Below are positions 26,497 to 38,830 of a DNA stretch of 64,000 nt, piece by piece. The stretch comes from Affinundibacterium macrobrachii (GTDB lineage Bacteria; Pseudomonadota; Gammaproteobacteria; Burkholderiales; Burkholderiaceae_D). How positions within the stretch are numbered: the stretch's first letter is position 1; each line of letters begins with the position of its first letter. Made by a program: the position numbers and the translations under genes. The stretch is taken from the NCBI RefSeq assembly GCF_014652415.1, contig NZ_BMYT01000001.1:248001-312000 (forward strand), in the 5' to 3' direction. The notes under the pieces are model-generated. The model saw only the letters and a program-made list of their open reading frames with translations. It did no database searches and had not been told where the DNA came from.

Positions 26497-28379
26497 TTCC
26501 AATCACCACGTAACTCCTTCACCTGCTGCTGTAGACTTTCTGGTGAAATTTTCTCTGGATCTTGCGGCTCTCCCACCACTAACTCCAAACGAGAAAATGG
26601 TCCACGACGGAATGAGCGATGGAAAGGATTTCCCTTATCTCGTGACAGCAAACTACCCCAGAGACCGCGCAAGGCCATAGGAATCACTGGCACTGGCGTG
26701 CGTTCAACGATTTTCATGACGCCGCCTTTAAACTCATTGATTTCACCATCGCGGGTGAGTTTGCCTTCAGGGAAAATGCACACCAAATCACCTTCATGCA
26801 ATGCTTGCGCCACATCGATAAACGATTTTTCCATCAACCAAGGATTTTCCTTTGCTGGCGCAATCGGAATTGCTTTCGCAGTACGAAATACCCAAGACAG
26901 AAATGGAATCTTAAAAATATTATGATCCATCACAAAGCGTATCGGTCGTGGGCTATACGCCATGATGACAATTGCATCCATATAGCTGACATGATTGCAG
27001 ACCAATACAGCAGCGCCCTCATCGGGAATTTTATCAACATTGATGCCCTTCACTCTGTGCACGGTATGAATCAAAATCCAAGCAACGAAACGCATCAAAA
27101 ATTCTGGCACTACGCTGAAAATATAGATCGCCACCAATGCGTTCAAAATCGCGGTTGCCATGAAAATCTGTGGAATGGTAAATCCTTGCTTCAACATCAG
27201 CATCGCAGCTAAAGCAGCGACCACCATAAATAAGGCATTCATAATATTCATGCCGGCAATCGTGCGCGATAGATGTTTAGGATCACAACGTGTTTGAATC
27301 AAAGCGAACAAGGGGACGATATACAAGCCGCCGAAGATACCTATCATAAAAATATCGAACAAGATTTTGTAGCTACCGACTTGATCGATAAAACTCATCG
27401 CGGTCACCGCTGCAGTGTTGGTGTACATCAAACTCGACAGATATAAATCGAAGCCAAAGATCGACAAACCGATAGCACCAAATGGCACCAGACCAATTTC
27501 CACTTTATGTCCAGATAATCGCTCACACAACAGTGAGCCTGCGCCTATACCAAATGAGAAAATCGTCAGTAACAAAACAAAGACGCTGTGATCGCCGTGC
27601 AGATAATCTTTGGCATAGAGTGGAAATTGCGCGAGTAAAATTGCGCCATAAAACCAGAACCAAGAGTTCGCCAATAAGGATAAGAAAACCGGACGATTCT
27701 TTCTGCTAAAGCTGATGTTACGCACTGTTTCGGTGGCTGGATTCCAGTTGATCTTTAGATCGGGGACGGGTGCGGGTGAAACAGGAATGCGTAAGCTAAA
27801 CAACCAACCCAAGACCGCAATCAAAATACATCCACCAGCGACCAACTCAACGCCCCAGGGTTTATGCACGACCAACATGGCACCTAAAATTTCGCCTAAA
27901 AGAATACCGACAAAGGTACCCATTTCAATCACGCCATTGCCACCGACTAACTCATCCGAACGCAAATGTTGTGGCAAATAAGCGTACTTGACTGGGCCAA
28001 ACAAAGTCGAATGAATACCCATGCCAGCGACAGCCGCCACCAAAATCCAAATGTTTTTGCTCATCCAACCATAGGCTGCGATTGCCATGATGGCGATCTC
28101 TAGCAATTTAACGTAACGCGCAACTTTTCCTTTTTCAAACTTGTCAGCTAATTGCCCTGATGTTGCAGAGAACAACACGAACGGCAAAATGAACAAACCT
28201 GGAATGAGATTATTCAACAAGCCTACGTCCATCGTAGTCCAAGTTAAAGCATCGTAAGTCAAAACGGTCAGCAAAGCCGTCTTAAACACATTGTCATTAA
28301 ACGCCCCAAAAAATTGCGTCCAAAAAAACGGCGCAAAGCGGCGCTCTTTCAATAGGGTGAACTGGCTGTGTTGGCTCAT
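26493..28379 (-). CDS. MFS lysophospholipid transporter-PlsC acyltransferase fusion
   Basis: A 628-residue two-part protein. Residues 1-415 form an MFS transporter of the LplT type with 12 predicted helices (FWTQFFGAFNDNVFKTALL at the start). Residues 430-628 are a PlsC/LPLAT acyltransferase with NHVSYMDA (catalytic HxxxxD, about 460) and FPEGKLTRDGEINEFKGG (about 535), plus the PVIPMAL strand. In E. coli the two activities are LplT and Aas, which import and re-acylate lysophospholipids. The AMP-ligase domain of Aas is absent here. Followed by an overlapping small gene on the same strand. Confidence 0.92.
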   Translation of the reverse strand: MSQHSQFTLLKERRFAPFFWTQFFGAFNDNVFKTALLTVLTYDALTWTTMDVGLLNNLIPGLFILPFVLFSATSGQLADKFEKGKVARYVKLLEIAIMAIAAYGWMSKNIWILVAAVAGMGIHSTLFGPVKYAYLPQHLRSDELVGGNGVIEMGTFVGILLGEILGAMLVVHKPWGVELVAGGCILIAVLGWLFSLRIPVSPAPVPDLKINWNPATETVRNISFSRKNRPVFLSLLANSWFWFYGAILLAQFPLYAKDYLHGDHSVFVLLLTIFSFGIGAGSLLCERLSGHKVEIGLVPFGAIGLSIFGFDLYLSSLMYTNTAAVTAMSFIDQVGSYKILFDIFMIGIFGGLYIVPLFALIQTRCDPKHLSRTIAGMNIMNALFMVVAALAAMLMLKQGFTIPQIFMATAILNALVAIYIFSVVPEFLMRFVAWILIHTVHRVKGINVDKIPDEGAAVLVCNHVSYMDAIVIMAYSPRPIRFVMDHNIFKIPFLSWVFRTAKAIPIAPAKENPWLMEKSFIDVAQALHEGDLVCIFPEGKLTRDGEINEFKGGVMKIVERTPVPVIPMALRGLWGSLLSRDKGNPFHRSFRRGPFSRLELVVGEPQDPEKISPESLQQQVKELRGDWK

Positions 28380-28410
28380 ATTAGGATAGGCTCGCGAATG
28401 CGGCTATTAA

Positions 28411-28459
28411 CAAAAAAGCCAATTCTAAAGTAATTAGCTTTGAAATTGGCTTATTTTTT
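28411..28459 (-). terminator. Rho-independent terminator after the GNAT gene
   Basis: AAGCCAATT (28416-28424) pairs with AATTGGCTT (28444-28452), with an inner AAAG/CTTT stem. On the minus strand it is followed by TTTTTTG, so it can end the GNAT transcript before the transporter-acyltransferase gene. The plus strand also carries a T-run. Confidence 0.75.
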
Positions 28460-28519
28460 CTTACTGCGTATTCGACAACAATTGATTACTACTTTGAACA
28501 ACACAGCTTCAAAAAATAC

Positions 28520-28948
28520 TTAAAGCGTTTTGTTCATGTGCACATGCTGAATGCCAGCCTCCATAAATAACTCGCCTTCGCGATGAAATCCCTCACGTTG
28601 ATAAAAAGGTTCAGCCGAAATTTGTGCATTCAATTGCACCGCATACATCCCGCGTATCTTTGCTTGCGCCATCAATTGACGCAAAATCTCTGCACCCACA
28701 CCGCAATTACGTGCTGTGTTCAACACCGCCATACGACCGATATGACCATCTGGCAGCAAACGCCCGGTACCTATCGCTTTGCCTTGCGCATCGTAAGCAA
28801 CCGCGTGCAGACATTGCGCGTCCATCACATCCCATTCAAGTTCTGCCGGAATTTTTTGTTCTTCAACGAAGACGGAGGTACGTACTGCTTGTGCATCAGC
28901 TTGCAACTCAGACCATTCGCCTAATTTAATTTGTATTTCGGGATTCAT
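28520..28948 (-). CDS. GNAT family N-acetyltransferase
   Basis: A 142-residue single-domain acetyltransferase. The acetyl-CoA binding region is visible as IGRMAVLNTARNCGVGAEILRQLM (V-x-x-x-x-R-x-x-G-x-G/A pattern), preceded by AVAYDAQGKAIGTGRLL and followed by LNAQISAEPFYQREGF. The N-terminal SVFVEEQKIPAELEWD segment is characteristic of the ElaA-like/YjcF-like branch. The acceptor substrate is unknown. It is 44 bases downstream of the CurA-like reductase on the same strand and ends at a terminator, so the two may form an operon. Confidence 0.9.
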   Translation of the reverse strand: MNPEIQIKLGEWSELQADAQAVRTSVFVEEQKIPAELEWDVMDAQCLHAVAYDAQGKAIGTGRLLPDGHIGRMAVLNTARNCGVGAEILRQLMAQAKIRGMYAVQLNAQISAEPFYQREGFHREGELFMEAGIQHVHMNKTL

Positions 28949-28992
28949 TTATATTCTCAATCTGATCGTTTTCTATTTCATCTATATCGAAA

Positions 28993-29994
28993 TTATGGAA
29001 TCAAACGCACTAATTGTTTTCCAAGATTTTTACCTTTCAACAAACCGATAAATGCCTCAGGTGCGGCGGCTAAATTTGGAGCGATACTTTCTCTGAACTT
29101 CAATTTACCTTGTGCGACCAGCATACCTAATTCCTTTAAGCCTTGCGGCCATAAATCTAGATGTTCAGAAATAATAAAGCCACGTAACGTGACTCGCATA
29201 CTGAGCAAAATTCGTGCATTGTGTATAGACATGTCACCACCATCATAGCCTGCGATCATGCCACAAAGAGCTATCCGTGCAAACGGATTCACACGCGCCA
29301 AACAAGCGTCAAAACTCGCACCACCGACGTTTTCAAAAATCGCATCAATGCCGTTGGGCGTTGCCGCTGCGAGTTGCTCTTCTAAGTTTCCCGCTTTGTA
29401 GTCGATACATGCGTCAAAGCCTAAGTCGTTGACCACGTAGGCACATTTTTCGGTTCCACCCGCGATACCAACCGCACGACAACCGCGTAATTTGGCTAAT
29501 TGTCCAACCACGCTACCGACTGCACCACTAGCAGCAGAAACGACGATGGTTTCGCCTTCTTTTGCTTGCATAATTTGGGTCAGACCATACCAAGCTGTCA
29601 TACCCGGCATACCTACGGCGCCTAGATAGGCGGATAAAGGAATGTGGGTCGTATCGAGCTTGCGTAACAAGCTTCCATCAGAGACGCCCATTTCCGCCCA
29701 ACCCATCATGCCAATCACTTTGTCACCGATTTGAAATTGGGGATTTTTGCTGGCGACAATTTCACCTACCGTGCCACCTATCATGGTTTCATTTAAGGCT
29801 TGTGGTGCGGCATAGTTTTTCACATCATCCATACGAACGCGCATGTAGGGGTCGAGTGAAAGAAAATGATTGCGAATTAACACTTGGCCTTCTGTAATTG
29901 TGGGAACTGGCACAATCTCCAGACGAAAATTTTCTGGTGTGACCTCACCATTTGGGCGGGAGGCCAAAACGATGCGTTGATACTGCGCATTCAT
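28993..29994 (-). CDS. NADP-dependent oxidoreductase, CurA/prostaglandin-reductase type MDR
   Basis: A 333-residue zinc-free medium-chain reductase that probably reduces the double bond of alpha,beta-unsaturated carbonyls with NADPH. It begins RIVLASRPNGEVTPENF and has SLDPYMRVRM, GMPGMTAWYGL and the cofactor motif ASGAVGSVVGQLAKLRGC, with AGGTEKC in the place of the usual phosphate-binding segment and GIDAIFENVGG. The frame begins with TTG at 30000; the ATG at 29994 with AGGAAA seven bases before it is the better start. Likely co-transcribed with the downstream GNAT gene. Confidence 0.92.
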   Translation of the reverse strand: MNAQYQRIVLASRPNGEVTPENFRLEIVPVPTITEGQVLIRNHFLSLDPYMRVRMDDVKNYAAPQALNETMIGGTVGEIVASKNPQFQIGDKVIGMMGWAEMGVSDGSLLRKLDTTHIPLSAYLGAVGMPGMTAWYGLTQIMQAKEGETIVVSAASGAVGSVVGQLAKLRGCRAVGIAGGTEKCAYVVNDLGFDACIDYKAGNLEEQLAAATPNGIDAIFENVGGASFDACLARVNPFARIALCGMIAGYDGGDMSIHNARILLSMRVTLRGFIISEHLDLWPQGLKELGMLVAQGKLKFRESIAPNLAAAPEAFIGLLKGKNLGKQLVRLIP

Positions 29995-30131
29995 ATTCAA
30001 TTTTCCTGTTAATTGGTTCTGTTTTTATAGGACATATGCAAGTCGTGCTGACTAAAACTTGTTCACGATCGCACTACTTTCTGGCGGCGCGACTTACACC
30101 CGCCCTACGAAATTTCAAAATACTTTCTAGC

Positions 30132-30587
30132 TCAATCACTGCCGCCCATTTTCACTAGACCGGCTTTTGATTTCAGACTACGCAAATACTTATACGTCCC
30201 CATCGCTTTCGCCACCAATTTATCGCCGCTCCAAATTTCACCATCGCAAAAGCACATGGTAGTCGATTGATGAAAAGCGACGCTGCGCGCCTCAAGACTT
30301 CCGCCAACTACACCGCCTGGTTGCAAGAATGTGGTTTTCATCTCGACCGTAACAACTCCCTTTTGATCGTCATGCAAAGAACGTCCCGCCATCGCCATCA
30401 CCACGTCGAGCAAAGTCATCAACACGCCTCCATGTGTGATTTGCCAGCTATTCATATGGTGATGATGTAGGTCTAAAAACAAATTGGCTTTACCTTCTTT
30501 CATCTCGCCTGAAACGATACCGAGATAGTCGAGGAAAGGATTTTCGATTTGCGAAATAACATTTGAATTTGGAACAGAATCAGACAT
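30132..30587 (-). CDS. PaaI family thioesterase (hotdog fold)
   Basis: A 151-residue acyl-CoA thioesterase with the PaaI-type signature SWQITHGGVLMTLLDVVMAMAG and the second strand VTVEMKTTFLQPG. Hydrolyses an acyl-CoA in the cytoplasm; chain preference unknown. It lies 80 bases after the thiolase gene on the same strand, a common pairing in acyl-CoA turnover, though the gap could hold a promoter. No SD is obvious before its ATG. Confidence 0.9.
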   Translation of the reverse strand: MSDSVPNSNVISQIENPFLDYLGIVSGEMKEGKANLFLDLHHHHMNSWQITHGGVLMTLLDVVMAMAGRSLHDDQKGVVTVEMKTTFLQPGGVVGGSLEARSVAFHQSTTMCFCDGEIWSGDKLVAKAMGTYKYLRSLKSKAGLVKMGGSD

Positions 30588-30667
30588 CTTTTTTTCGTCA
30601 GTAAAATTAATTGCTTACGCCCTTAATACTAGTTAATGCTAGTTATACTAATTATGGCTAAACACGT

Positions 30668-31846
30668 TCATAAAACTTCAAACAAACCAGCAGCGCCCTG
30701 ACCGCCACCAATGCACATGGTGACGACAACATATTTAACGCCGCGACGTTTGCCTTCTAACAAAGCATGCCCAGTGAGGCGTGCGCCAGAAACACCATAG
30801 GGATGGCCAACTGCAATCGCGCCACCATTTACATTCAATCTATCCATGGGAATGCCTAGTTTGTCGGCACAATACAATACTTGCACAGCGAACGCTTCAT
30901 TCAGTTCCCACAAACCGATATCATCAATACCTAAGCCTGCACGTTTGAGCAATTTAGGAATCGCAAATACGGGTCCGATACCCATTTCGTCAGGTTCACA
31001 ACCTGCAACGGCAAAACCACGAAACACACCTAATGGCTGCAAACCTTTACGTTCAGCGACTTGGGCATTCATGACGATAGTCATCGCCGCGCCGTCTGAA
31101 AACTGGCTGGCATTTCCCGCCGTGATGACGCCATCTGGCAATGCCGTTCTGATTTGAGAAACCGCTTCTAAAGTTGTCCCTGCGCGTATGCCTTCATCGG
31201 CCGCAATCGTCACTTCACGCAAATGATATTCGCCTGTTTCTTTATCTGTAACGCGCATGTTCGTCGTTACAGGAATAATTTCCGCATCAAATAAACCGGA
31301 TGCTAAAGCAGCACTGGCACGATGTTGGCTGCGCACACCGTATTCATCTTGGCGTTCACGTGAAATTTGATAACGCTTAGCAACGATCTCGGCGGTTTCG
31401 AGCATGGGTATATAAACCTGTGGAATATGCTGTTGTATCCACGGGTCACTCAGCATGTGCTTATTCATCTCGTTTTGTACACAAGAGATAGATTCAACAC
31501 CACCCGCCGCGATGATATCAACTTCACCTGACATCACGCGTTGCGCGGCTAGCGCGATGGATTGCAATCCTGATGAGCAATAACGGTTGATCGTGATTCC
31601 GGGTACAGTGACTGGGCAACCGGCACGTAATGCGATTTGACGCGCAATATTGCGACCATTTGCCCCTTCGGGAAATGCACACCCCACCATCACATCGTCG
31701 ATTTCGGCGGCTTCGAGTTTGGCTCTCTGAATAACCGCGGCGAGCGTTGGTCCCGCCATACTCGCGCCGTGTGTCATGTTAAAGGCGCCCTTCCATGACT
31801 TTGCTAATCCGGTGCGCGCTGTCGAGACGATCACTGCGTCTGTCAT
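30668..31846 (-). CDS. Thiolase (acetyl-CoA C-acyltransferase)
   Basis: A 392-residue thiolase catalysing thiolytic cleavage of 3-ketoacyl-CoA (or the reverse condensation). The nucleophilic Cys lies in [12 protein letters not shown] (about residue 90), and the C-terminal active-site elements are [18 protein letters not shown] (His) and [14 protein letters not shown] (Cys). Good SD, GGAGA, before the ATG. No beta-oxidation partner (fadB-type) is adjacent, so degradative FadA or a general acetyl-CoA acyltransferase are both possible. Confidence 0.94.
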   Translation of the reverse strand: MTDAVIVSTARTGLAKSWKGAFNMTHGASMAGPTLAAVIQRAKLEAAEIDDVMVGCAFPEGANGRNIARQIALRAGCPVTVPGITINRYCSSGLQSIALAAQRVMSGEVDIIAAGGVESISCVQNEMNKHMLSDPWIQQHIPQVYIPMLETAEIVAKRYQISRERQDEYGVRSQHRASAALASGLFDAEIIPVTTNMRVTDKETGEYHLREVTIAADEGIRAGTTLEAVSQIRTALPDGVITAGNASQFSDGAAMTIVMNAQVAERKGLQPLGVFRGFAVAGCEPDEMGIGPVFAIPKLLKRAGLGIDDIGLWELNEAFAVQVLYCADKLGIPMDRLNVNGGAIAVGHPYGVSGARLTGHALLEGKRRGVKYVVVTMCIGGGQGAAGLFEVL

Positions 31847-31873
31847 TTTTGTCTCCGTATTCTTTTGAGTTAA

Positions 31874-32791
31874 TTAGAATTCTGCGGTGAGTTTCACTTG
31901 CGTATCGTTGACACTCAGATATGCGATTGAACCTTGCATCAAGCTCGCTTTATCGTCGCAATGACCAAACGGTAGCCCAGTCACAATGGGTGTTTCAATA
32001 GTCGCGCGCAAAAACTTCAACATCGCCGCGAAGTCGTAGCCATTGTCTTGTGGTGCCAAGCGATAAGCAGAAAAATTTCCCAATACGATCGCCTTTTGTT
32101 TCGCCAACACGCCCGCCATATGGAGTTGCAGCAGCATGCGCTCGACACGATAAGGATGTTCAGCAATATCTTCGACAAACAGGATGCCACCTTCAATGTT
32201 TGGAAAATATTCAGTACCAAGCAGATGACAAATCATGGCCAAATTACCACCCCACAATTTACCTTCGACATTCACATTTGCGTCTTGATCCGATTCAAAT
32301 TCGAGATAGGTTTTGCGCTCGCGCAAAGCTTTCAGGAATTGGTCTTGGGTAAACGGGCGCAATTCTTCGCGCGTGAAGTCATTGCACAGCATAGGGCCAC
32401 ATAAACTAGCCGTATCCGTCTTTGCCAACATCGCCAATTGCAAGGCGTTGAAGTCGCTGTAGCCTACCAACCACTTACCGCTGCTGGCAATTTTTTGGAG
32501 ATTGATATTTGGCAAAATTCTCGACAAGCCATAACTTCCGCGCAAGCCCATCACGATATCGACCTCGGGATTGTCTATCGCAGCATGCAATTGATCCAAC
32601 CGTCCTTGATCTGTTGTGCCAAATCGTTCAAAACGATCTATATGTCGATAGTAGTTAATGAGCTTAAAACCAGCTCTTGTGAGAGCATCCAAACCAGCAT
32701 CAATATTCGTATCATCTAAAGCCGCACCGCTAGGTGCAACGATAGCGATGCAAGGATGCTCAGGAAGAATTTTAGGAAAAGAAATGGGCAT
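31874..32791 (-). CDS. ldcA: L,D-carboxypeptidase (peptidase S66)
   Basis: A 305-residue cytoplasmic serine peptidase that trims the terminal D-Ala from tetrapeptides during murein recycling. Family elements: CIAIVAPSGAALDDTN, MGLRGSYGLSRILPNI, the nucleophile Ser in LVGYSDFNALQLAM, Glu in LFVEDIAEHPYRVERML, and His in TGLPFGHCDDK. The length is normal. It follows tadA with a gap of 45 bases on the same strand, so it is likely the distal gene of the guaA-queE-queD-tadA run. Confidence 0.93.
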   Translation of the reverse strand: MPISFPKILPEHPCIAIVAPSGAALDDTNIDAGLDALTRAGFKLINYYRHIDRFERFGTTDQGRLDQLHAAIDNPEVDIVMGLRGSYGLSRILPNINLQKIASSGKWLVGYSDFNALQLAMLAKTDTASLCGPMLCNDFTREELRPFTQDQFLKALRERKTYLEFESDQDANVNVEGKLWGGNLAMICHLLGTEYFPNIEGGILFVEDIAEHPYRVERMLLQLHMAGVLAKQKAIVLGNFSAYRLAPQDNGYDFAAMLKFLRATIETPIVTGLPFGHCDDKASLMQGSIAYLSVNDTQVKLTAEF

Positions 32792-32836
32792 CGCTAATAA
32801 CTCGTCTCTTCAGTAATCAGCGATCGATAGCGGCTA

Positions 32837-33815
<979 letters not shown>

Positions 33816-33886
33816 GTATTGCCTGTGAACATAAGGTCAGACAAAACGTCATAGTCACGTCATGTCGACAGCTAATAAAAAATTGT

Positions 33887-34522
33887 TTAAGGAATCTGCA
33901 GCAATTTATGCGTCTGCAAACTCAATTTCCATTTTGGATGCGCTTTGCAATAATCGATGGCTTTATGCAGATTATCCTGCAACAAAGGACCATCCATCGC
34001 TTGCAAATAATGATAAGTAAAATCGAGCGCTTCATACGCCTTCAAATCCTGTCCCAACTGCGGAATCACGACTTTCAACTCGTCGCCTTTGCGCACCACG
34101 AGTTGTGAACCCATTTTCGGGCTGACGCAAATCCAATCCACACCCATCGGCACTTCTATCGTGCCATTGGTTTCAATCGCAATTTCGAAACCGACATCGT
34201 GCATCGCATCGATTAACGCTTCATCCAGTTGCAGTAATGGTTCGCCACCAGTGAATACGACGAATTTACTGGCGGTATGCGTTTCTGGCCACAAAGAATT
34301 GATTCGAGCAGCAACAGCTTGTGGCGTCTTAAACTTGCCACCGCCTTCGCCATCCGTCCCGACGAAATCGGTATCGCAAAATTGGCACACCGCCGAGCTG
34401 CGATCTTCTTCACGTCCGGTCCACAAATTACAACCAGCAAAACGACAAAACACAGCAGGACGCCCGGTATGCGTGCCCTCGCCCTGCAAAGTGTAAAAAA
34501 TTTCTTTAATGCTGTAGCTCAA
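33887..34522 (-). CDS. queE: 7-carboxy-7-deazaguanine synthase QueE (radical SAM)
   Basis: A radical SAM enzyme that rearranges the QueD product into 7-carboxy-7-deazaguanine. The 211-residue protein starts KEIFYTLQGEGTHTGRPAVFCRF. Its cluster-binding motif is the expanded form with an insert between the first Cys and the CxxC (CNLWTGREEDRSSAVCQFCDTD), known in many proteobacterial QueE proteins. FTGGEPLLQLD and ETNGTIEVP follow. It begins at TTG (34522) with GGAG eight bases upstream, inside the end of guaA. queC and queF are not in the window. Confidence 0.95.
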   Translation of the reverse strand: MSYSIKEIFYTLQGEGTHTGRPAVFCRFAGCNLWTGREEDRSSAVCQFCDTDFVGTDGEGGGKFKTPQAVAARINSLWPETHTASKFVVFTGGEPLLQLDEALIDAMHDVGFEIAIETNGTIEVPMGVDWICVSPKMGSQLVVRKGDELKVVIPQLGQDLKAYEALDFTYHYLQAMDGPLLQDNLHKAIDYCKAHPKWKLSLQTHKLLQIP

Positions 34523-34528
34523 AAGAAA

Positions 34529-36121
34529 TCACTCCCACTCGATTGTCGCCGGTGGTTTTCCGGAAATATCGTAGACAACACGATTAATCCCACGCACTTC
34601 ATTAATAATGCGATTAGAAACTTTACCCAACAATTCATGTGGCAAGTGTGCCCAATGCGCGGTCATGAAATCCTGCGTTTGAACTGCACGCAAAGCCACC
34701 ACATATTCATAAGTACGACCATCACCCATCACGCCAACCGATTTGACTGGTAAGAACACAGCAAATGCTTGGCTAGTCGCGTCATACCAAGTTTGTGGTT
34801 TTTCTGCGTTCGGATCAACGTAAGTATTACGTAATTCTTCGATAAAAATCGCGTCAGCACGGCGCAATAAATCGGCGAAATCTTTTTTGACTTCACCCAA
34901 GATACGCACGCCTAAGCCTGGGCCAGGGAAAGGATGACGATACACCATACTGTGTGGCAAACCTAAAGCCACGCCCAACTTGCGCACTTCATCTTTAAAT
35001 AATTCACGCAGTGGTTCTAATAACTTCAGATTCAAAGTGTCTGGCAAACCACCAACATTGTGATGACTCTTAATTGTGTGTGAGCCTTTTTTGCCCTTGC
35101 CTGCACTTTCGATGACGTCTGGATAAATCGTACCTTGCGCCAACCATTTTGCGTTCTTAAGTTTGCCAGATTCTGCTTGGAATACTTCGACAAATTCACG
35201 ACCGATAATTTTGCGTTTTACTTCTGGATCAGTAACACCAGCCAAATGCCCCATGAATTGTTCAGTCGCATCGACGTGAATGACTTTCACACCTAGATTG
35301 TTCGCGAACATTTCCATGACCATCTTGCCTTCGTCGAGGCGCAATAGACCGTGATCAACAAATACGCAAGTCAATTTATCGCCAATTGCACGATGGATTA
35401 ATGCTGCCGCGACGCTACTATCGACACCACCGGACAAGCCGAGAATCACTTCATCGTCGCCAACTTGGGCGCGAATCGACGCGACTGCTTCAGAAATATA
35501 ATCTGGCATATTCCAGTCAGATTTGCAGCCACAGATATCATGCACAAAGCGACCAATAATCGCTTCGCCTTGAATCGTGTGCGTGACTTCTGGATGAAAT
35601 TGCACTGCATAAAAACGACGATCTTCATCCGCCATCGCGGCGATCGGGCAATTGTCGGTGGATGCCATCAACTTGAACCCTGCTGGCATTTCATTTACTT
35701 TATCACCGTGGCTCATCCATACCTTGAGCATACCGTGACCTTCAGGTGTCACGAAATCGTTGATGCCCTCTAATAATTTGGTATGGCTACGCGCGCGAAC
35801 TTCAGCGTAACCAAATTCTCTTACCTTACCGTTTTCAACTTTGCCACCGAGTTGTTCTGCCATGGTTTGCATACCATAGCAAATTCCCAAAACTGGTACA
35901 CCAGCGTCATACACCGCCAGTGGTGCACGTGGGGTGTCGCCTTCAGTCACACTACTTGGGCCGCCAGATAAAATAATCCCAGCTGCGCCATAGTTGCGAA
36001 TGAATTCATCACTGACATCGTAAGGATAAACTTCTGAAAAAACGCCAGCATCACGAACACGGCGAGCGATCAATTGAGTAACTTGGGAACCAAAGTCGAG
36101 GATAAGGATTTTTGAATGCAT
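34529..36121 (-). CDS. guaA: GMP synthase (glutamine-hydrolysing)
   Basis: Aminates XMP to GMP using glutamine and ATP. The 530-residue protein has a class I amidotransferase domain (nucleophile Cys in [13 protein letters not shown], His/Glu in QFHPEVTHT), the ATP-pyrophosphatase P-loop [13 protein letters not shown], and the C-terminal dimerisation domain with [16 protein letters not shown] and a terminal PPATIEWE. Cytoplasmic. In many betaproteobacteria it directly follows guaB; here a GAF/GGDEF-like gene lies between them, 15 bases upstream. queE starts within seven bases of its stop. Confidence 0.98.
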   Translation of the reverse strand: MHSKILILDFGSQVTQLIARRVRDAGVFSEVYPYDVSDEFIRNYGAAGIILSGGPSSVTEGDTPRAPLAVYDAGVPVLGICYGMQTMAEQLGGKVENGKVREFGYAEVRARSHTKLLEGINDFVTPEGHGMLKVWMSHGDKVNEMPAGFKLMASTDNCPIAAMADEDRRFYAVQFHPEVTHTIQGEAIIGRFVHDICGCKSDWNMPDYISEAVASIRAQVGDDEVILGLSGGVDSSVAAALIHRAIGDKLTCVFVDHGLLRLDEGKMVMEMFANNLGVKVIHVDATEQFMGHLAGVTDPEVKRKIIGREFVEVFQAESGKLKNAKWLAQGTIYPDVIESAGKGKKGSHTIKSHHNVGGLPDTLNLKLLEPLRELFKDEVRKLGVALGLPHSMVYRHPFPGPGLGVRILGEVKKDFADLLRRADAIFIEELRNTYVDPNAEKPQTWYDATSQAFAVFLPVKSVGVMGDGRTYEYVVALRAVQTQDFMTAHWAHLPHELLGKVSNRIINEVRGINRVVYDISGKPPATIEWE

Positions 36122-36136
36122 GATTCTATTTATTGA

Positions 36137-37186
36137 TTAAAGAAGAATATCAAGCTGGTCAGCTTCTGCTTGAACTATTCGGTTACTTTCTAAACGTCTG
36201 GCCGCAAGTAAGGCTTTTTCTGCGTGAGCAACCAGTGCTTCCGGCGTGACATTTGGGAATACGCTAGTTGACGCTATTCCCATGCTTATTTCAATCTCGA
36301 TGTTTTGATCGTTTAGCATTTCTGGACGTGAAATTACCGCCAGACGAATACGCTCAGCGACTGCCGCTGCCACCAAATTCGATGCTCCGGGTAAAACAAT
36401 TAAAAAAGCATCCACTTCAAATCGCCCCAAAGCATCAAAAGGGCGAATGCAAGAGCGCATACGACTAGCAACTTTCAGTAAAAAAGCATCACTGACCGAG
36501 CTGCCATGCTGTTCTTTTAAACTTTGATACTGATTGATACTGATATATATAAGCGATACTGGTTTCTCTGCTTTGAGACAGCGATCTAGCTCTAAACCAA
36601 GAGAACGGGTAATCGCTGCGCGATTCCACATCCCAAGCACAGGGTCAAGCAAAGCATCTCTTTTTAAATTGCGAATTTGTTTGATCAATTCACCATGCTG
36701 AACTCTTAAGGCTCCCATCACCAATTCACGCTCGACCATCACAGCAAGATCTGCGAGCAACAATCGGGATTCGTCATCGAATTCGCGTTCGGTGTAATCA
36801 ATCAAATAAATGCAACTAACACATTGATCATTCGCATCAAACACAGGATGCTGGGCACAAAACACAATGTGCGGTTCCCCTTTTACCGAGGGATGTTCGG
36901 CATATTCTTCTTCAAAATTCAAATTCGTAAAAACACGAATCTCTTCAGAAAAGCCCAAATGCTCACAAAAAGCCGCTTCTATCGTCACCATCGCATGTTC
37001 GCTACGATTGAAGCGCTCGCGCAAATTACCAAAGCTGACGATGCAATTAGCAACACCAAATAAACGAATTCCGAGACGTTCAAAACGAGCGATCTTCGCC
37101 TCGTATTTACCGGGATCTACTCGTGACAAGCTCGCATCATCGAGCATAAGTTCCATGCGACTAACACCTGTAGTTGATGTCACCAT
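36137..37186 (-). CDS. GAF domain plus degenerate GGDEF domain protein
   Basis: A 349-residue protein with an N-terminal GAF domain (about 25-165; RLGIRLFGVANCIVSF, EIRVFTNLNF, FCAQHPVFDANDQCVSCIYLIDYTEREF) and a C-terminal diguanylate-cyclase-like domain (about 185-340; DPVLGMWNRAAITRSL). The signature loop reads LGRFEVDAFLIVLP rather than GG(D/E)EF, so cyclase activity is unlikely; it may instead bind nucleotide or signal through protein contacts. GGAG lies seven bases before the ATG. Placed between guaB and guaA, in the same direction and only 15 bases from guaA, so it is probably co-transcribed with guanine nucleotide synthesis. Confidence 0.88.
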   Translation of the reverse strand: MVTSTTGVSRMELMLDDASLSRVDPGKYEAKIARFERLGIRLFGVANCIVSFGNLRERFNRSEHAMVTIEAAFCEHLGFSEEIRVFTNLNFEEEYAEHPSVKGEPHIVFCAQHPVFDANDQCVSCIYLIDYTEREFDDESRLLLADLAVMVERELVMGALRVQHGELIKQIRNLKRDALLDPVLGMWNRAAITRSLGLELDRCLKAEKPVSLIYISINQYQSLKEQHGSSVSDAFLLKVASRMRSCIRPFDALGRFEVDAFLIVLPGASNLVAAAVAERIRLAVISRPEMLNDQNIEIEISMGIASTSVFPNVTPEALVAHAEKALLAARRLESNRIVQAEADQLDILL

Positions 37187-37248
37187 TGCTTGCTCCGCGT
37201 AAATGAACCTTGATCAAACATCTCGGAACGATATCGTGCTAGCGACAA

Positions 37249-38736
<1,488 letters not shown>

Positions 38737-38830
38737 TTATACAGAAAACTTGCCGATCCGTCTCGTTCCGTGTAAAACTTGCTTTAAATTATCAGGAAAT
38801 TTAGTCTTTCAAATAGAAATCGAGTTAACT

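Noticed and set aside
33816..33886. preQ1 riboswitch near queD/queE
   Set aside because: The gap between the genes is 71 bases without a recognisable preQ1 aptamer core; queE has its SD inside guaA.
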